The position numbers were made by a program, and so were the translations under genes. Below the pieces are notes generated by a model that searched no databases, was not told the DNA's origin, and saw only the letters and a program-made list of their open reading frames with translations. From Flavobacterium plurextorum (GTDB lineage: Bacteria; Bacteroidota; Bacteroidia; Flavobacteriales; Flavobacteriaceae), in assembly GCF_002217395.1 (NCBI RefSeq), contig NZ_MUHD01000015.1:1-64000 (forward strand): a stretch of DNA of 64,000 nucleotides, given 5' to 3'. Shown one piece after another: positions 1-8,702 of the stretch. Within the stretch, counting starts at the first letter, position 1. Each line of letters opens with the position of its first letter.

Positions 1-1071
1 ATTAAAACCAACAAAATAATAAAGGACTTTAATAAATATTATACCACTGACGGCTATAATATTTCTGGAAAATCTATTGGAATAAACAGTTCTTTTGCTA
101 AATATTTTGAAATAGAATATGGTTCTAAGAAGAAATTTGCAGTAGAATATTCCCTTCCAAACAAAACTGAAAAAATAACCAAAACGGTTGCAGGGGTTTC
201 TAATGACAGCCGAAAAGAGAATTTCAAAAAACGTCACTCCCTTCCTATTGACAGTCTCCAATATGGAAAAATAAAAAACAAATACTCTTTTCAAGTTATT
301 TCGTCTAACATCTCTTTACTTACCATTAATACTTTTGCAATTGGAAAAAATGCAAAAGATAAAGAACATTTGATTTATAAAAAATACCTTGACAGTTGTT
401 TTCAATACCTTTCTAACAATTCACAAATAAACAATTTAATTGTTGATGTTAGAAATAATGGAGGTGGAACAGATCCGAATGACATCTTGACTTTTTCTTA
501 TCTAACACAAAAGCCATATCGGGAAAATGCTTCCGCTTATGTTAGTTTTCAGGAAATTCCGTTTTCAAATTATTTTGTTTATGACGAAAAAGAGCCTCAA
601 AAACAACTGGAAGAAAAAAATGATTTTGAAGCTGATTTAAAAGAAGAATTTCCGAAACTAGAAGAAGAAAAATATCCTCAAGATGAAAAATTCAATCTTT
701 TATTACAACCTAATATAAACAATTTTAAAGGACAAATCTATTTATTGATCAGCCCCAGAATAGCATCTGCAGGATCACTTTTTGGTTCACTTGTTGCAGG
801 AAACACCAACGCTATAACAATTGGGGAAGAAACAATGGGTGGCTATTTTGGTCATAATGGCCACACTCCTATTGAATATGAGCTTCCTAACACAAAGATC
901 AAAACACAGTTTTCAATTGTAAATTTAGATCAGGATGTTCCTAAAAAACCAAATCAGATTTTTGGAAGAGGAATTATTCCTGATCATGAAGTCCAACAAA
1001 CATACGAAGATTTTATGCAAAACAAGGATACTCAATTTGAATATACTTTAAAATTAATTGATCAGAAATAA
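1..1071 (+). CDS. S41-family (tail-specific-like) peptidase, 5' end outside window
   Basis: The reading frame is open from base 1, so the N-terminus lies outside the window; the TTG at 370 is not a credible start. The visible part shows the S41 peptidase core: a VDVRNNGGG strand-turn (about 442-470) and SPRIASAGS (about 751-777), where the serine after SA is the expected nucleophile, followed by GEETMGG. In this family a Ser-Lys dyad cleaves proteins near their C-termini, usually in the periplasm; Bacteroidota carry many lipoprotein or exported versions. The next gene starts 2 nt after the stop, so the two are probably co-transcribed. The substrate is unknown. Confidence 0.85.
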   Translation: MKTNKIIKDFNKYYTTDGYNISGKSIGINSSFAKYFEIEYGSKKKFAVEYSLPNKTEKITKTVAGVSNDSRKENFKKRHSLPIDSLQYGKIKNKYSFQVISSNISLLTINTFAIGKNAKDKEHLIYKKYLDSCFQYLSNNSQINNLIVDVRNNGGGTDPNDILTFSYLTQKPYRENASAYVSFQEIPFSNYFVYDEKEPQKQLEEKNDFEADLKEEFPKLEEEKYPQDEKFNLLLQPNINNFKGQIYLLISPRIASAGSLFGSLVAGNTNAITIGEETMGGYFGHNGHTPIEYELPNTKIKTQFSIVNLDQDVPKKPNQIFGRGIIPDHEVQQTYEDFMQNKDTQFEYTLKLIDQK

Positions 1072-1073
1072 AC

Positions 1074-1625
1074 ATGGATATTTGGAAAGAATTTGCAAAA
1101 GAAACCAATAGCACTTTTAAAGAAGGCAATTCCTGGCACTCAGATTCTGTTTCAGTTCAATACAAAAACTGGAAAATAGTTTTTGACAATTACACTTTAT
1201 GGTCTGGAAAATATAGCGCGGAAACGACAAGAGTTATTGTCCCTATTTCTTTAAAAGGCGAATTTAAATTTGAAGTTTACAACGAAGGATTTATACGAAA
1301 AGTAGAAAAACTATTTGGAGCACAAGATATAGAAATTGGTTTTCCCGATTTTGACAAAGCTTTTACTATCAAAAGTAATAACGAAGCTAAAATAAAAGCA
1401 TTATTGCGAAACAAAGAAATTAGAGATCTTATTTCGTCACAAAAAGAAGTAAACATACAAATTTGCAATCGAAAAGGCATATGGGAAGAAAAACTTCCAG
1501 AAAATGAATTTGAACTATCCTTTTACGCAGATGGAAAAATCACAAATATTGAAATTCTAAAAAGTATTAACCTTTTATTTAAGACATTACTAGATAAATT
1601 ACATGAAACCAATTCGATTAACTAA
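1074..1625 (+). CDS. Hypothetical protein, 183 aa
   Basis: The ATG lies 2 nt after the upstream peptidase stop, which suggests translational coupling. The product has no signal peptide or membrane segment and should be cytoplasmic. The central stretch, with GFPDFDKAF near residues 88-96, resembles a pattern I associate with DUF3137-like Bacteroidota proteins, but I cannot assign a family firmly. The C-terminus is Leu/Lys-rich and probably helical. An open frame on the opposite strand inside this gene is a shadow. The function is unknown. Confidence 0.7.
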   Translation: MDIWKEFAKETNSTFKEGNSWHSDSVSVQYKNWKIVFDNYTLWSGKYSAETTRVIVPISLKGEFKFEVYNEGFIRKVEKLFGAQDIEIGFPDFDKAFTIKSNNEAKIKALLRNKEIRDLISSQKEVNIQICNRKGIWEEKLPENEFELSFYADGKITNIEILKSINLLFKTLLDKLHETNSIN

Positions 1626-1635
1626 AACTAAAAAA

Positions 1636-2835
1636 ATGCTCCATTTTAAAATATTTCTTTTACTGCTTTTGTCCATAAATATAACTGCTCAAGAAAAAAA
1701 AGAGACCTATCTTTTTTCAGAAGATATTAGTACAAATTTTGAAAAAGATAAAACTTTACCGCGTTTTCAAGTTGCTGCAACCAATTTTTCTATAAGCGGT
1801 TATTACAAACTTGCTCTAGAAACTTGGGACAAACAATTTGAAAACGACTTTTCTAAGAAGAGAACTATTTCAAAAGAAGACAGTATTTATTTTAAAACAT
1901 TTAACCCTGTAAATGCTAAAGAATACATTATTGATCGTTCTAAAAACGAAAGAATCATTCTTATTAATGAAGCACACAACAATTCTAGACATAGAGTTTT
2001 TACAACATCATTATTACAAGATTTATACAATAACGGATATCGTTTTCTGGGACTAGAGGCATTATGGGAAAATTTGAACGATAAAGGATATCCAGTTATA
2101 GAAAGCGGCTTTTATACTAAAGAATCTCAATTTGGAAATTTAATTAAAGAAGCAACAGCTATTGGTTTTACCGTTTTTGGATATGAATCAACCTCAAAGA
2201 CAAGAGATGGCGGAAAAACTAGAGAAATAGAACAAGCAGAAAACATCGTCAAATTAATGAAAGAGAATCCAGATTCTAAATTTCTTATTCATTGTGGATA
2301 TGAACATATCGTTGAAGGAACGCCAGGAATTAAAACATGGGAAAAAGCGATGGCAGGAAGAATTATAGAAATGACCGGAATAAATCCTTTGACAATAGAT
2401 CAGACCAATTATTCAGAAAAAGGAACTCCGATATTAAATTCTCCTTATATTGAAATGGTAAATTTAGATTATCCAGTCATTATGGTAAATAATGAAAATC
2501 AAACATTTAATGGAGATAAAGATAATCCTAAAAAAATTGACTGCTGCATTATACATCCAGTTACTAAATACAAAAATAACAGACCAGACTGGCTGAGCTT
2601 ATCAAATGAAAGAAAAACTGTTATGATTAAAAAGTCAAAAATTAAAGAATATCCTGCTTTAATTATGGCTTATAGAATCAATGAATATGAAAACAATGGA
2701 ATTCCTGCTGATATCATTGAAATTTCAAATCGTGATGAAAAAACAAATTTAATATTGAAAAAAGGTCAGTATAAAATTTTAATCAAAAACAAAAACTATA
2801 AAATAGCCACCGAATTTGAACAATCTGTAAAATAG
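1636..2835 (+). CDS. Exported protein resembling the EreA/ChaN/TraB-like fold
   Basis: I chose the ATG at 1636 because it gives a compact signal peptide (MLHFK, a Leu-rich core, then ITAQ) and avoids overlap with the upstream gene. An ATG at 1603, overlapping by 23 nt, is the alternative. The mature protein (399 aa including signal) contains LINEAHNN, a GLEAL strand, GYES and HCGYEH. This spacing of Glu and His recalls the erythromycin-esterase/ChaN/TraB superfamily, in which these residues form an active or metal site. That assignment is inference; the C-terminal 150 residues look like a separate beta-rich domain. Two DUF5694 proteins near 55-57 kb appear to be distant relatives. Confidence 0.65.
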   Translation: MLHFKIFLLLLLSINITAQEKKETYLFSEDISTNFEKDKTLPRFQVAATNFSISGYYKLALETWDKQFENDFSKKRTISKEDSIYFKTFNPVNAKEYIIDRSKNERIILINEAHNNSRHRVFTTSLLQDLYNNGYRFLGLEALWENLNDKGYPVIESGFYTKESQFGNLIKEATAIGFTVFGYESTSKTRDGGKTREIEQAENIVKLMKENPDSKFLIHCGYEHIVEGTPGIKTWEKAMAGRIIEMTGINPLTIDQTNYSEKGTPILNSPYIEMVNLDYPVIMVNNENQTFNGDKDNPKKIDCCIIHPVTKYKNNRPDWLSLSNERKTVMIKKSKIKEYPALIMAYRINEYENNGIPADIIEISNRDEKTNLILKKGQYKILIKNKNYKIATEFEQSVK

Positions 2836-2963
2836 ACAAACTCTATTCTATCTGAATAAATCAAGCTTATAGCAAAATGAAAATCAGACAACCATTTCTA
2901 AAAATTATGTAACCCTTTTATACGATTCTATTTATAACTTTATTTTCATAAAAAACTCATCTT

Positions 2964-3848
2964 ATGAAAAAGTTATATTATACAACGAATCTATTATTCT
3001 TTTTAATGTTAGTTTTATTAGGAGCGTGCAAGAAAAACGACAAAGTAAACCTAACCGAAAATACTAAACCTAGAAAAAAGATTGAATACAAGAAACCAAA
3101 ATCATCTGTTTCGTTTCAAATTGAAAAAACAAAAGACTGGTTAAAAATCAATGAAGCTGACAGCAGCAAACTTAATATTGTTTATGCATTAAACAGAACG
3201 GATAAAGCTAATTTTAAAAAACTTGATTCTGCTGTTATTCCGTCAGATTTTAGTGGGGATTTGGTTTATTATATGCCATTCCCCTTACATGTTTCTGCTT
3301 TGGAAGAGGTTTCTAAAATCATTCTTTTCTCTTATCCTGCACAAACTTTTGCCGCTTATGAAAATGGCGAATTAGTTTATACCGGACCAACAAATATGGG
3401 AAGAAAAAAAGATCCGACTCCAACGGGATTATTCTTTACGAATTGGAAAGCTGAAAAAACAACAAGTACTTTTAATGACGAATGGGATTTAAAATGGAAT
3501 TTCAATATCGAGAATAAACTAGGCGTTGGTTTTCATGAATACGAACTTCCCGGTTATCCAGCATCACATTCTTGCTTAAGATTATTAGAAAAGGACGCTA
3601 AATATCTCTACAAATTTGCTGATGAATGGATTTTGAAAGACAAGGAAAATGTAAAAGTAAAAGGAACTCCAGTTATAGTTTTTGGAAACTATAATTTTGA
3701 CGGTCCAAAACCTTGGCTGCAATTATCCTCTAACCCTAAAGCTTTAAATATTTCTGAATCTGAAATTGAAAATGAAGCAAAACCATTTATTCCTCAGATT
3801 TTAGAGAATCAAAAATTGAGAGAAGCGGAACAGAATACTTCGCTATAA
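2964..3848 (+). CDS. L,D-transpeptidase (YkuD domain) lipoprotein
   Basis: The N-terminus is a lipoprotein signal with lipobox LLGAC (Cys22), so the protein should sit in the envelope. A YkuD domain follows from about residue 100, ending in SHSCLRL with His202 and nucleophile Cys204, the catalytic signature of L,D-transpeptidases. Members of the family form 3-3 peptidoglycan cross-links or attach proteins to peptidoglycan; some hydrolyse. The gene stands alone, about 130 nt after its upstream neighbour, and ends at a strong bidirectional terminator shared with guaB. The exact reaction (cross-linking versus anchoring) cannot be told from sequence. Confidence 0.88.
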   Translation: MKKLYYTTNLLFFLMLVLLGACKKNDKVNLTENTKPRKKIEYKKPKSSVSFQIEKTKDWLKINEADSSKLNIVYALNRTDKANFKKLDSAVIPSDFSGDLVYYMPFPLHVSALEEVSKIILFSYPAQTFAAYENGELVYTGPTNMGRKKDPTPTGLFFTNWKAEKTTSTFNDEWDLKWNFNIENKLGVGFHEYELPGYPASHSCLRLLEKDAKYLYKFADEWILKDKENVKVKGTPVIVFGNYNFDGPKPWLQLSSNPKALNISESEIENEAKPFIPQILENQKLREAEQNTSL

Positions 3849-3853
3849 AACCA

Positions 3854-3888
3854 AAAAAGGCATAAGAAACTGATTCTTATGCCTTTTT
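3854..3888. terminator. Bidirectional terminator between L,D-transpeptidase and guaB
   Basis: A perfect 15-bp stem (arms 3854-3868 and 3874-3888) with a 5-nt loop. The arms start with A5 and end with T5, so the hairpin can terminate both convergent genes. Confidence 0.9.
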
Positions 3889-3908
3889 GATATTTGAAAA
3901 ACTAAAAA

Positions 3909-5381
3909 TTATCTAGAATAATTTGGAGCTTCTTTTGTAATTGTTACGTTATGCGGGTGACTTTCAGTAATTCCGCTTGAAGTAATTCTAACAAAACGTC
4001 CTGATTCTTGTAAAGTAGGAATATCTTTTGAACCACAGTAACCCATTCCTGCACGAAGACCTCCAATAAACTGAAGCATGCTTTCGTTTAATTCTCCTTT
4101 GTAAGGAACACGACCAACAATTCCTTCTGGAACTAATTTTTTAACATCGTCTTCAACATCTTGAAAATAACGATCTTTTGAACCCGTTTGCATCGCTTCA
4201 ACAGATCCCATTCCGCGGTATGATTTGAATTTTCTTCCTTCAAAAATAATAGTTTCTCCAGGAGATTCTTTTGTTCCTGCTAATAATGAACCTAACATTA
4301 CACAATCAGCACCTGCAGCGATTGCTTTAGGAATATCTCCAGTATAACGAATTCCACCATCAGCAATAACAGGAACTCCAGTTCCTTTAATAGCCGCAGC
4401 AACTTCTAAAACTGCTGAAAATTGAGGAAAACCAACACCTGCAACGATACGTGTAGTACAAATTGAACCTGGTCCAATTCCTACTTTTACACCATCAGCA
4501 CCATTTTCTACTAAATATTTAGCAGCTTCCGGCGTTGCAATGTTTCCAACGATTACATCTATTTGAGGGAATTTTGACTTTACTTCTTTTAAAGTGTTTA
4601 CCACACCTTCTGTATGTCCGTGTGCAGTATCTATAATAATTGCATCTACACCTGCATTTACTAAAGCTTCAGCTCTTTGAACTGCATCTCCAGTAACTCC
4701 AATTGCAGCAGCAACTCTTAAACGACCAAATGAATCTTTATTAGCGATTGGTTTTTGAGTCAGTTTTGTAATATCTCTAAATGTAATTAAACCAACTAAT
4801 TCATTATTAGCATTTACAACTGGCAATTTTTCGATTTTATGCCCTTGTAAAACAACTTCTGCCTGCTCTAATGAAGTTCCTTCGGCAACAGTCACTAAAT
4901 TTTTACTGGTCATTACCTCAGCGATTGGTCTTGCACCATTTTTCTCGAAACGTAAATCACGATTGGTAACAATTCCTTTCAGAATTCTATTTTCGTCAAC
5001 GATTGGAATACCGCCAATTCCAAATTCTTTCATGGCATTTTTTGCATCTGCAATAGTTGAAGTTGTTGGTAATGTTACCGGATCGATAATCATTCCAGCT
5101 TCTGCACGCTTTACTTTTCTAACCTCAGCAGCTTGCTGCTCGATAGTCATGTTTTTATGTAAAACACTAATTCCTCCTTCTTGTGCCATAGCGATTGCCA
5201 TTGCACTTTCGGTAACAGTATCCATAGCAGCAGATACGATTGGAACGTTTAATGTTATGTTTCTTGAGAATTTCGATTTGATACTCACTTCGCGGGGAAG
5301 CACATTCGAGTAGTTAGGTACTAATAATACATCGTCGTAAGTTAAACCTTCGCCGATAATCTTGGAGTTGTGTGCTATCAT
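3909..5381 (-). CDS. guaB: Inosine-5'-monophosphate dehydrogenase
   Basis: Catalyses the NAD-dependent oxidation of IMP to XMP, the committed step of GMP synthesis, in the cytoplasm. The protein is full length (490 aa). It shows the N-terminal barrel segment [10 protein letters not shown], a CBS pair at about residues 97-205, the GSICTTR loop with nucleophile Cys308, and a flap segment ending in GVEAMQ-like residues (GMGSVEAM). The start ATG lies 26 nt downstream of a perfect TATATTTG -7 element. The gene is monocistronic, convergent with the L,D-transpeptidase gene. Confidence 0.98.
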   Translation of the reverse strand: MIAHNSKIIGEGLTYDDVLLVPNYSNVLPREVSIKSKFSRNITLNVPIVSAAMDTVTESAMAIAMAQEGGISVLHKNMTIEQQAAEVRKVKRAEAGMIIDPVTLPTTSTIADAKNAMKEFGIGGIPIVDENRILKGIVTNRDLRFEKNGARPIAEVMTSKNLVTVAEGTSLEQAEVVLQGHKIEKLPVVNANNELVGLITFRDITKLTQKPIANKDSFGRLRVAAAIGVTGDAVQRAEALVNAGVDAIIIDTAHGHTEGVVNTLKEVKSKFPQIDVIVGNIATPEAAKYLVENGADGVKVGIGPGSICTTRIVAGVGFPQFSAVLEVAAAIKGTGVPVIADGGIRYTGDIPKAIAAGADCVMLGSLLAGTKESPGETIIFEGRKFKSYRGMGSVEAMQTGSKDRYFQDVEDDVKKLVPEGIVGRVPYKGELNESMLQFIGGLRAGMGYCGSKDIPTLQESGRFVRITSSGITESHPHNVTITKEAPNYSR

Positions 5382-5407
5382 GTTGCAATTTCTAGTTGAA
5401 TTGCGTG

Positions 5408-5415
5408 CAAATATA
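5408..5415 (-). promoter_or_regulatory. Predicted -7 element of guaB
   Basis: The minus strand reads TATATTTG, a perfect match to the Bacteroidota -7 consensus TAnnTTTG, 26 nt before the guaB ATG. No clear TTG -33 element is visible. Confidence 0.6.
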
Positions 5416-5552
5416 GTGAATAAATTGGAAACTTGAATACTAACTTATTCATAAATTTACTTTTACAGGAAAATACTTAAAATTTAAAACTCCAAAAACT
5501 AAATTTTAAATTCCAATAAAAGTAAAAATGAGATTCTATTTTTTCTAAGATT

Positions 5553-6950
5553 TTACTCTTTTGAATCTTGAAAAATAAAATTAAAACCGAATTGAAATGC
5601 AATACTATTTGCTTTTGAAACATCTTTATATTCAAAAACATTATCTACAAGAACATACATATTGAGTTTTCCAAGAGTTCCAGAAAGTCCCAAACCGATA
5701 TTTGTATAAGAATATGGATCAACTGTATAAGTTGCTTTTACATCCAATTTATCCGTAATACTGCGTTTGTAAAAAGCGGTTAATGCGACGTAAGGATCTT
5801 TTGGCATTGTCATAGCAAATAATTGCACACCAACAGCATTAAGGTATTTTCGTTCGCTTGAACCTTTGCAATTACAATCTTCATCAGATCTTGTTTCTCC
5901 GAATGAATATTGAATAGAAGAATTAAATTTAACAGGACGCCAAGTTGTATATTTATTATATAGTTTTTCTTCTGGAATAGCTTCTTCAAAATCATCTATA
6001 ATATTACTTGGTTCATTAGTCGCATCAAAACTAGGATTTACTCCATCATACTTATAACTTCCTTTATAAGTTCTGGTTTCAACATCTTTTGATTGTCTAA
6101 TAAAACCAACATCAAGCACACTTGCAGTAAACTGAAGATTATCTTCTATATTATAAGTAAGTCCGGCATCAAATCCTAAACCAAGACTTCCGTTAAAAAA
6201 AGTATTGCGCGCAATATCCTTAGGAATACTGCCATCGTACTCGTCTTTTGTAAATTTTGCTATTCCGGCAGTTTTAAGTTCTAAATTTGATTCAATTATT
6301 TGGGTATACATATTTGTTCCCGTGCCTTGTGCTGTATAAATGTATCCTGAATTTTTGGTTGAAGTTGCGTTGGCACCGCTCGAATAAATTTTAGCGCGTC
6401 CGCCCAAAACGAGTTTTTTGTTTAATTTTTTATGAAAACCAACATGAAAAACAGAAAGTACTTCGGCACGAACATTTATATCGGCTAAATTGAAGGATTT
6501 GCCCATATAATTCTGATTTCCATCAACGGCCAAAATAGCTGCGTCTTTTGGAAAATACATTAAAAAATCAAATTCCTGATAAGCTCCAAATGAAATATAA
6601 GACTTACTTTCCTGTCCTCCTATTCTAAATCCGCCTGAGAATATTTCAAGCTGTTGATTAACTTGTGTTTTATCATTTGCTGATGATTTATTGATAACAT
6701 TTCTGACTTTATCATTAAAATCTACACCGTTGTTGGCAAACAAATCATAAGCAGAAAAACTGCTTGAGCCAACATTTGCAGAAACTCCTGATAAAACGGG
6801 AATCCCAAAATAGAATTTATAAGACACATCAGCACCTGGATTAACGAGGGAAGACTGCGGGATTGATGTAAAGTTGTATAATACTTGTTTGTTCTGAGCG
6901 AAAGATGAAAATTGAAAAATCAAGATTACAATTAAAAGTGTTTTTTTCAT
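5553..6950 (-). CDS. DUF5723 family outer-membrane beta-barrel protein
   Basis: A signal peptide (MKKTLLIVILIFQFSSFAQ) is followed by a long beta-rich protein with alternating aromatic residues and a C-terminal strand ending in FNFIFQ. The opening FTSIPQSSLVNPG and the length of 465 aa fit DUF5723, a Bacteroidota-specific outer-membrane family of unknown role, possibly FadL/OmpA-like barrels. The gene overlaps the preceding lipoprotein gene by 4 nt (ATGA), so the two are translated together. I see no ligand-binding motif and assign no function. Confidence 0.75.
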   Translation of the reverse strand: MKKTLLIVILIFQFSSFAQNKQVLYNFTSIPQSSLVNPGADVSYKFYFGIPVLSGVSANVGSSSFSAYDLFANNGVDFNDKVRNVINKSSANDKTQVNQQLEIFSGGFRIGGQESKSYISFGAYQEFDFLMYFPKDAAILAVDGNQNYMGKSFNLADINVRAEVLSVFHVGFHKKLNKKLVLGGRAKIYSSGANATSTKNSGYIYTAQGTGTNMYTQIIESNLELKTAGIAKFTKDEYDGSIPKDIARNTFFNGSLGLGFDAGLTYNIEDNLQFTASVLDVGFIRQSKDVETRTYKGSYKYDGVNPSFDATNEPSNIIDDFEEAIPEEKLYNKYTTWRPVKFNSSIQYSFGETRSDEDCNCKGSSERKYLNAVGVQLFAMTMPKDPYVALTAFYKRSITDKLDVKATYTVDPYSYTNIGLGLSGTLGKLNMYVLVDNVFEYKDVSKANSIAFQFGFNFIFQDSKE

Positions 6951-7498
6951 TGTATTTTCATATAAACAATTGCACCTGATTTTAGTTTTAAGTTACCTGA
7001 AATGGTTCCTGTTCCTGATCCTGGAACTATACGCACAACAAATGCTATTTTTACAGATTTTTTCAGCCTGACTAATCGTTCTCCTTCAAAAACCTCTGTG
7101 GGATATTTTATAATATTTGAACCTCCGGTATAGGTTGGAACATTTAAAGAAATAGTTTCTAAGGGTGCATTATTAGCATCAAGCAGAATCAAATCAACCT
7201 CAAAACCTCTGTTAATTGTATTTTCGATTTCAAAATTAAACTCCGCTTTCATCAAATTTTCATTGAAGAACTTGTTTTTAAAAACATCAAAATCTTCTAC
7301 AGCTGGAGGAATTGGAAATCCCGAACCATTGTCTTCAATTTGATCTGCCGCAATAGTAAAATAAGCCAGATTAGCAACAAAAGTTGGCTGAAGTACTAGA
7401 TCATCGACTTGATTAAAATCTAAATCACTCGAACAGGAGAGAAATAAAATCGATGAAAACAAAACTATAGAGATTCTATTTATGAAATTTGACTTCAT
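6947..7498 (-). CDS. Hypothetical lipoprotein, partner of the DUF5723 barrel
   Basis: The lipoprotein signal ends in FLSCSS (Cys22). The remaining 160 residues are beta-rich, with a pattern reminiscent of an immunoglobulin-like sandwich, but I recognise no named family. The stop overlaps the DUF5723 start by 4 nt, which implies that the lipoprotein and the barrel work together, perhaps with the lipoprotein as an accessory or plug on the outer membrane. It is the first gene of the two-gene operon. Confidence 0.7.
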   Translation of the reverse strand: MKSNFINRISIVLFSSILFLSCSSDLDFNQVDDLVLQPTFVANLAYFTIAADQIEDNGSGFPIPPAVEDFDVFKNKFFNENLMKAEFNFEIENTINRGFEVDLILLDANNAPLETISLNVPTYTGGSNIIKYPTEVFEGERLVRLKKSVKIAFVVRIVPGSGTGTISGNLKLKSGAIVYMKIQ

Positions 7499-7576
7499 GT
7501 TTGTTTTATATAGGATAAATAAAAACGTCTTTCTTTAATTGGATATTGCCTAATTGCTAAATTATTGTAATCTTTT

Positions 7577-8542
7577 TTAATGAAACTTTCCAAACAATTT
7601 TGACGCTTCGTTATACGCACTTTCAAAGCTTAAGGAATTAAGTCCTGTTGCTTTTTTATTCGCAGTAAAATACGAAACCAATTTTTCGGTTGGCATATTT
7701 CCTGTTAGTTTATCTGTTGCCATCGGACAGCCTCCAAATCCTTGAATTGCACCATCAAAACGTGCACATCCAGCTTTTGCTGCGGCATCAATTTTTTCAA
7801 ACCAGCTATCGGGAGTTGTATGCAAATGCGCTCCAAATTCAATTTTCGGGTATTTCGGAATTAAATTTGAAAAAAGATAGGTAATAACTTCTGGTGTCGA
7901 ACTTCCAACAGTATCTGAAAGTGATAAAATTTTCACTCCCATTCCTGCCAATTTTTCTGTCCATTCAGCCACGATCTCAACATTCCACGGATCTCCATAA
8001 GGATTTCCAAATCCCATTGAAAGATAAGTAACAACCTCTTTCTTTTTTTTATCAGCAATCTCTAGAATTTCTTCAAGAGTTATCAAAGATTCTGCAATGG
8101 TTTTATGAGTATTACGCATTTGGAAATTCTCTGATATCGAAAAAGGAAACCCTAAATACTGAATTGATTCATGTTCTGAAGCCAAAGCTGCTCCTTGTGT
8201 ATTTGCAATTATCGACAAAAGTTTACTTGTAGTTTGAGACAAATCTAGCTGTGCCAAAACCTCGGCAGTATCCTGCATTTGCGGAATAGCTTTAGGCGAT
8301 ACAAAACTTCCAAAATCAATAGTATCAAACCCTACACGAAGTAAAGCCTGAATATAGGTTACTTTATTTTTTGTGGGAATAAATGCTTTAATACCTTGCA
8401 TGGCATCTCGCGGACATTCGATAATCTTGATTTCTTTATTCAAAACGTACTCTTTTGTAATGGCTAAGTTAGTTCCTTTTTTAAAGAAATAAAAATTAAG
8501 TCGTTTTGTATAATTCGTTTTTTTTAACCATATAAGCCTCAT
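7577..8542 (-). CDS. Hydroxymethylglutaryl-CoA lyase
   Basis: A pyruvate carboxylase/HMGL-like TIM barrel: ECPRDAMQG at the start of the barrel, DFGSFVSP, SLSDTVGSS, the metal-binding HLHTTPD and the loop GFGGCPMA with its reactive cysteine. The enzyme cleaves HMG-CoA to acetyl-CoA and acetoacetate, the last step of leucine degradation. The only ATG start at 8542 gives an N-terminal extension of about 35 Lys/Phe-rich residues that the family does not normally have; a TTG near residue 36 is an alternative. The gene faces satD across an array of dyad sites that covers its predicted -7 element. Confidence 0.9.
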   Translation of the reverse strand: MRLIWLKKTNYTKRLNFYFFKKGTNLAITKEYVLNKEIKIIECPRDAMQGIKAFIPTKNKVTYIQALLRVGFDTIDFGSFVSPKAIPQMQDTAEVLAQLDLSQTTSKLLSIIANTQGAALASEHESIQYLGFPFSISENFQMRNTHKTIAESLITLEEILEIADKKKKEVVTYLSMGFGNPYGDPWNVEIVAEWTEKLAGMGVKILSLSDTVGSSTPEVITYLFSNLIPKYPKIEFGAHLHTTPDSWFEKIDAAAKAGCARFDGAIQGFGGCPMATDKLTGNMPTEKLVSYFTANKKATGLNSLSFESAYNEASKLFGKFH

Positions 8543-8570
8543 AAGTCTTATTCCTTTTTTATACCATTAC

Positions 8571-8578
8571 CAAAAATA
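8571..8578 (-). promoter_or_regulatory. Predicted -7 element of HMG-CoA lyase gene
   Basis: The minus strand reads TATTTTTG (TAnnTTTG). It is exactly the 8-bp spacer of the first dyad site, and lies 28 nt before the ATG at 8542. Confidence 0.5.
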
Positions 8579-8655
8579 GTAATAAAACAAAATATTCCTA
8601 AAAAAGGTAATAATCAAATATATTACCAATAAATGTAATATTTAAAAATATTACT

Positions 8656-8663
8656 TATATTTG
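8656..8663 (+). promoter_or_regulatory. Predicted -7 element of satD
   Basis: TATATTTG, a perfect TAnnTTTG match, overlaps the spacer and right half of the fourth dyad. A second TATATTTG at 8690-8697 lies only 5 nt before the ATG and would give a leaderless message. Confidence 0.6.
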
Positions 8664-8702
8664 TAATAGAAATTTTATTATTTTTTAATTATATTTGATG
8701 TT

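Larger units (their letters stand above)
8566..8667. promoter_or_regulatory. Array of four 18-bp ATTAC-N8-GTAAT dyads at exact 28-bp spacing
   Basis: Sites begin at 8566 (ATTAC CAAAAATA GTAAT), 8594 (ATTCC TAAAAAAG GTAAT, one mismatch), 8622 (ATTAC CAATAAAT GTAAT) and 8650 (ATTAC TTATATTT GTAAT). Centres are 8574.5, 8602.5, 8630.5 and 8658.5, each 28 bp apart. A further outward dyad, GGTAATA/TATTACC, lies at 8606-8627. The first and last sites cover the predicted -7 elements of hmgL and satD. The arrangement suggests cooperative binding by a dimeric regulator; the HTH-bearing SatD protein is the obvious candidate. Confidence 0.7.
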
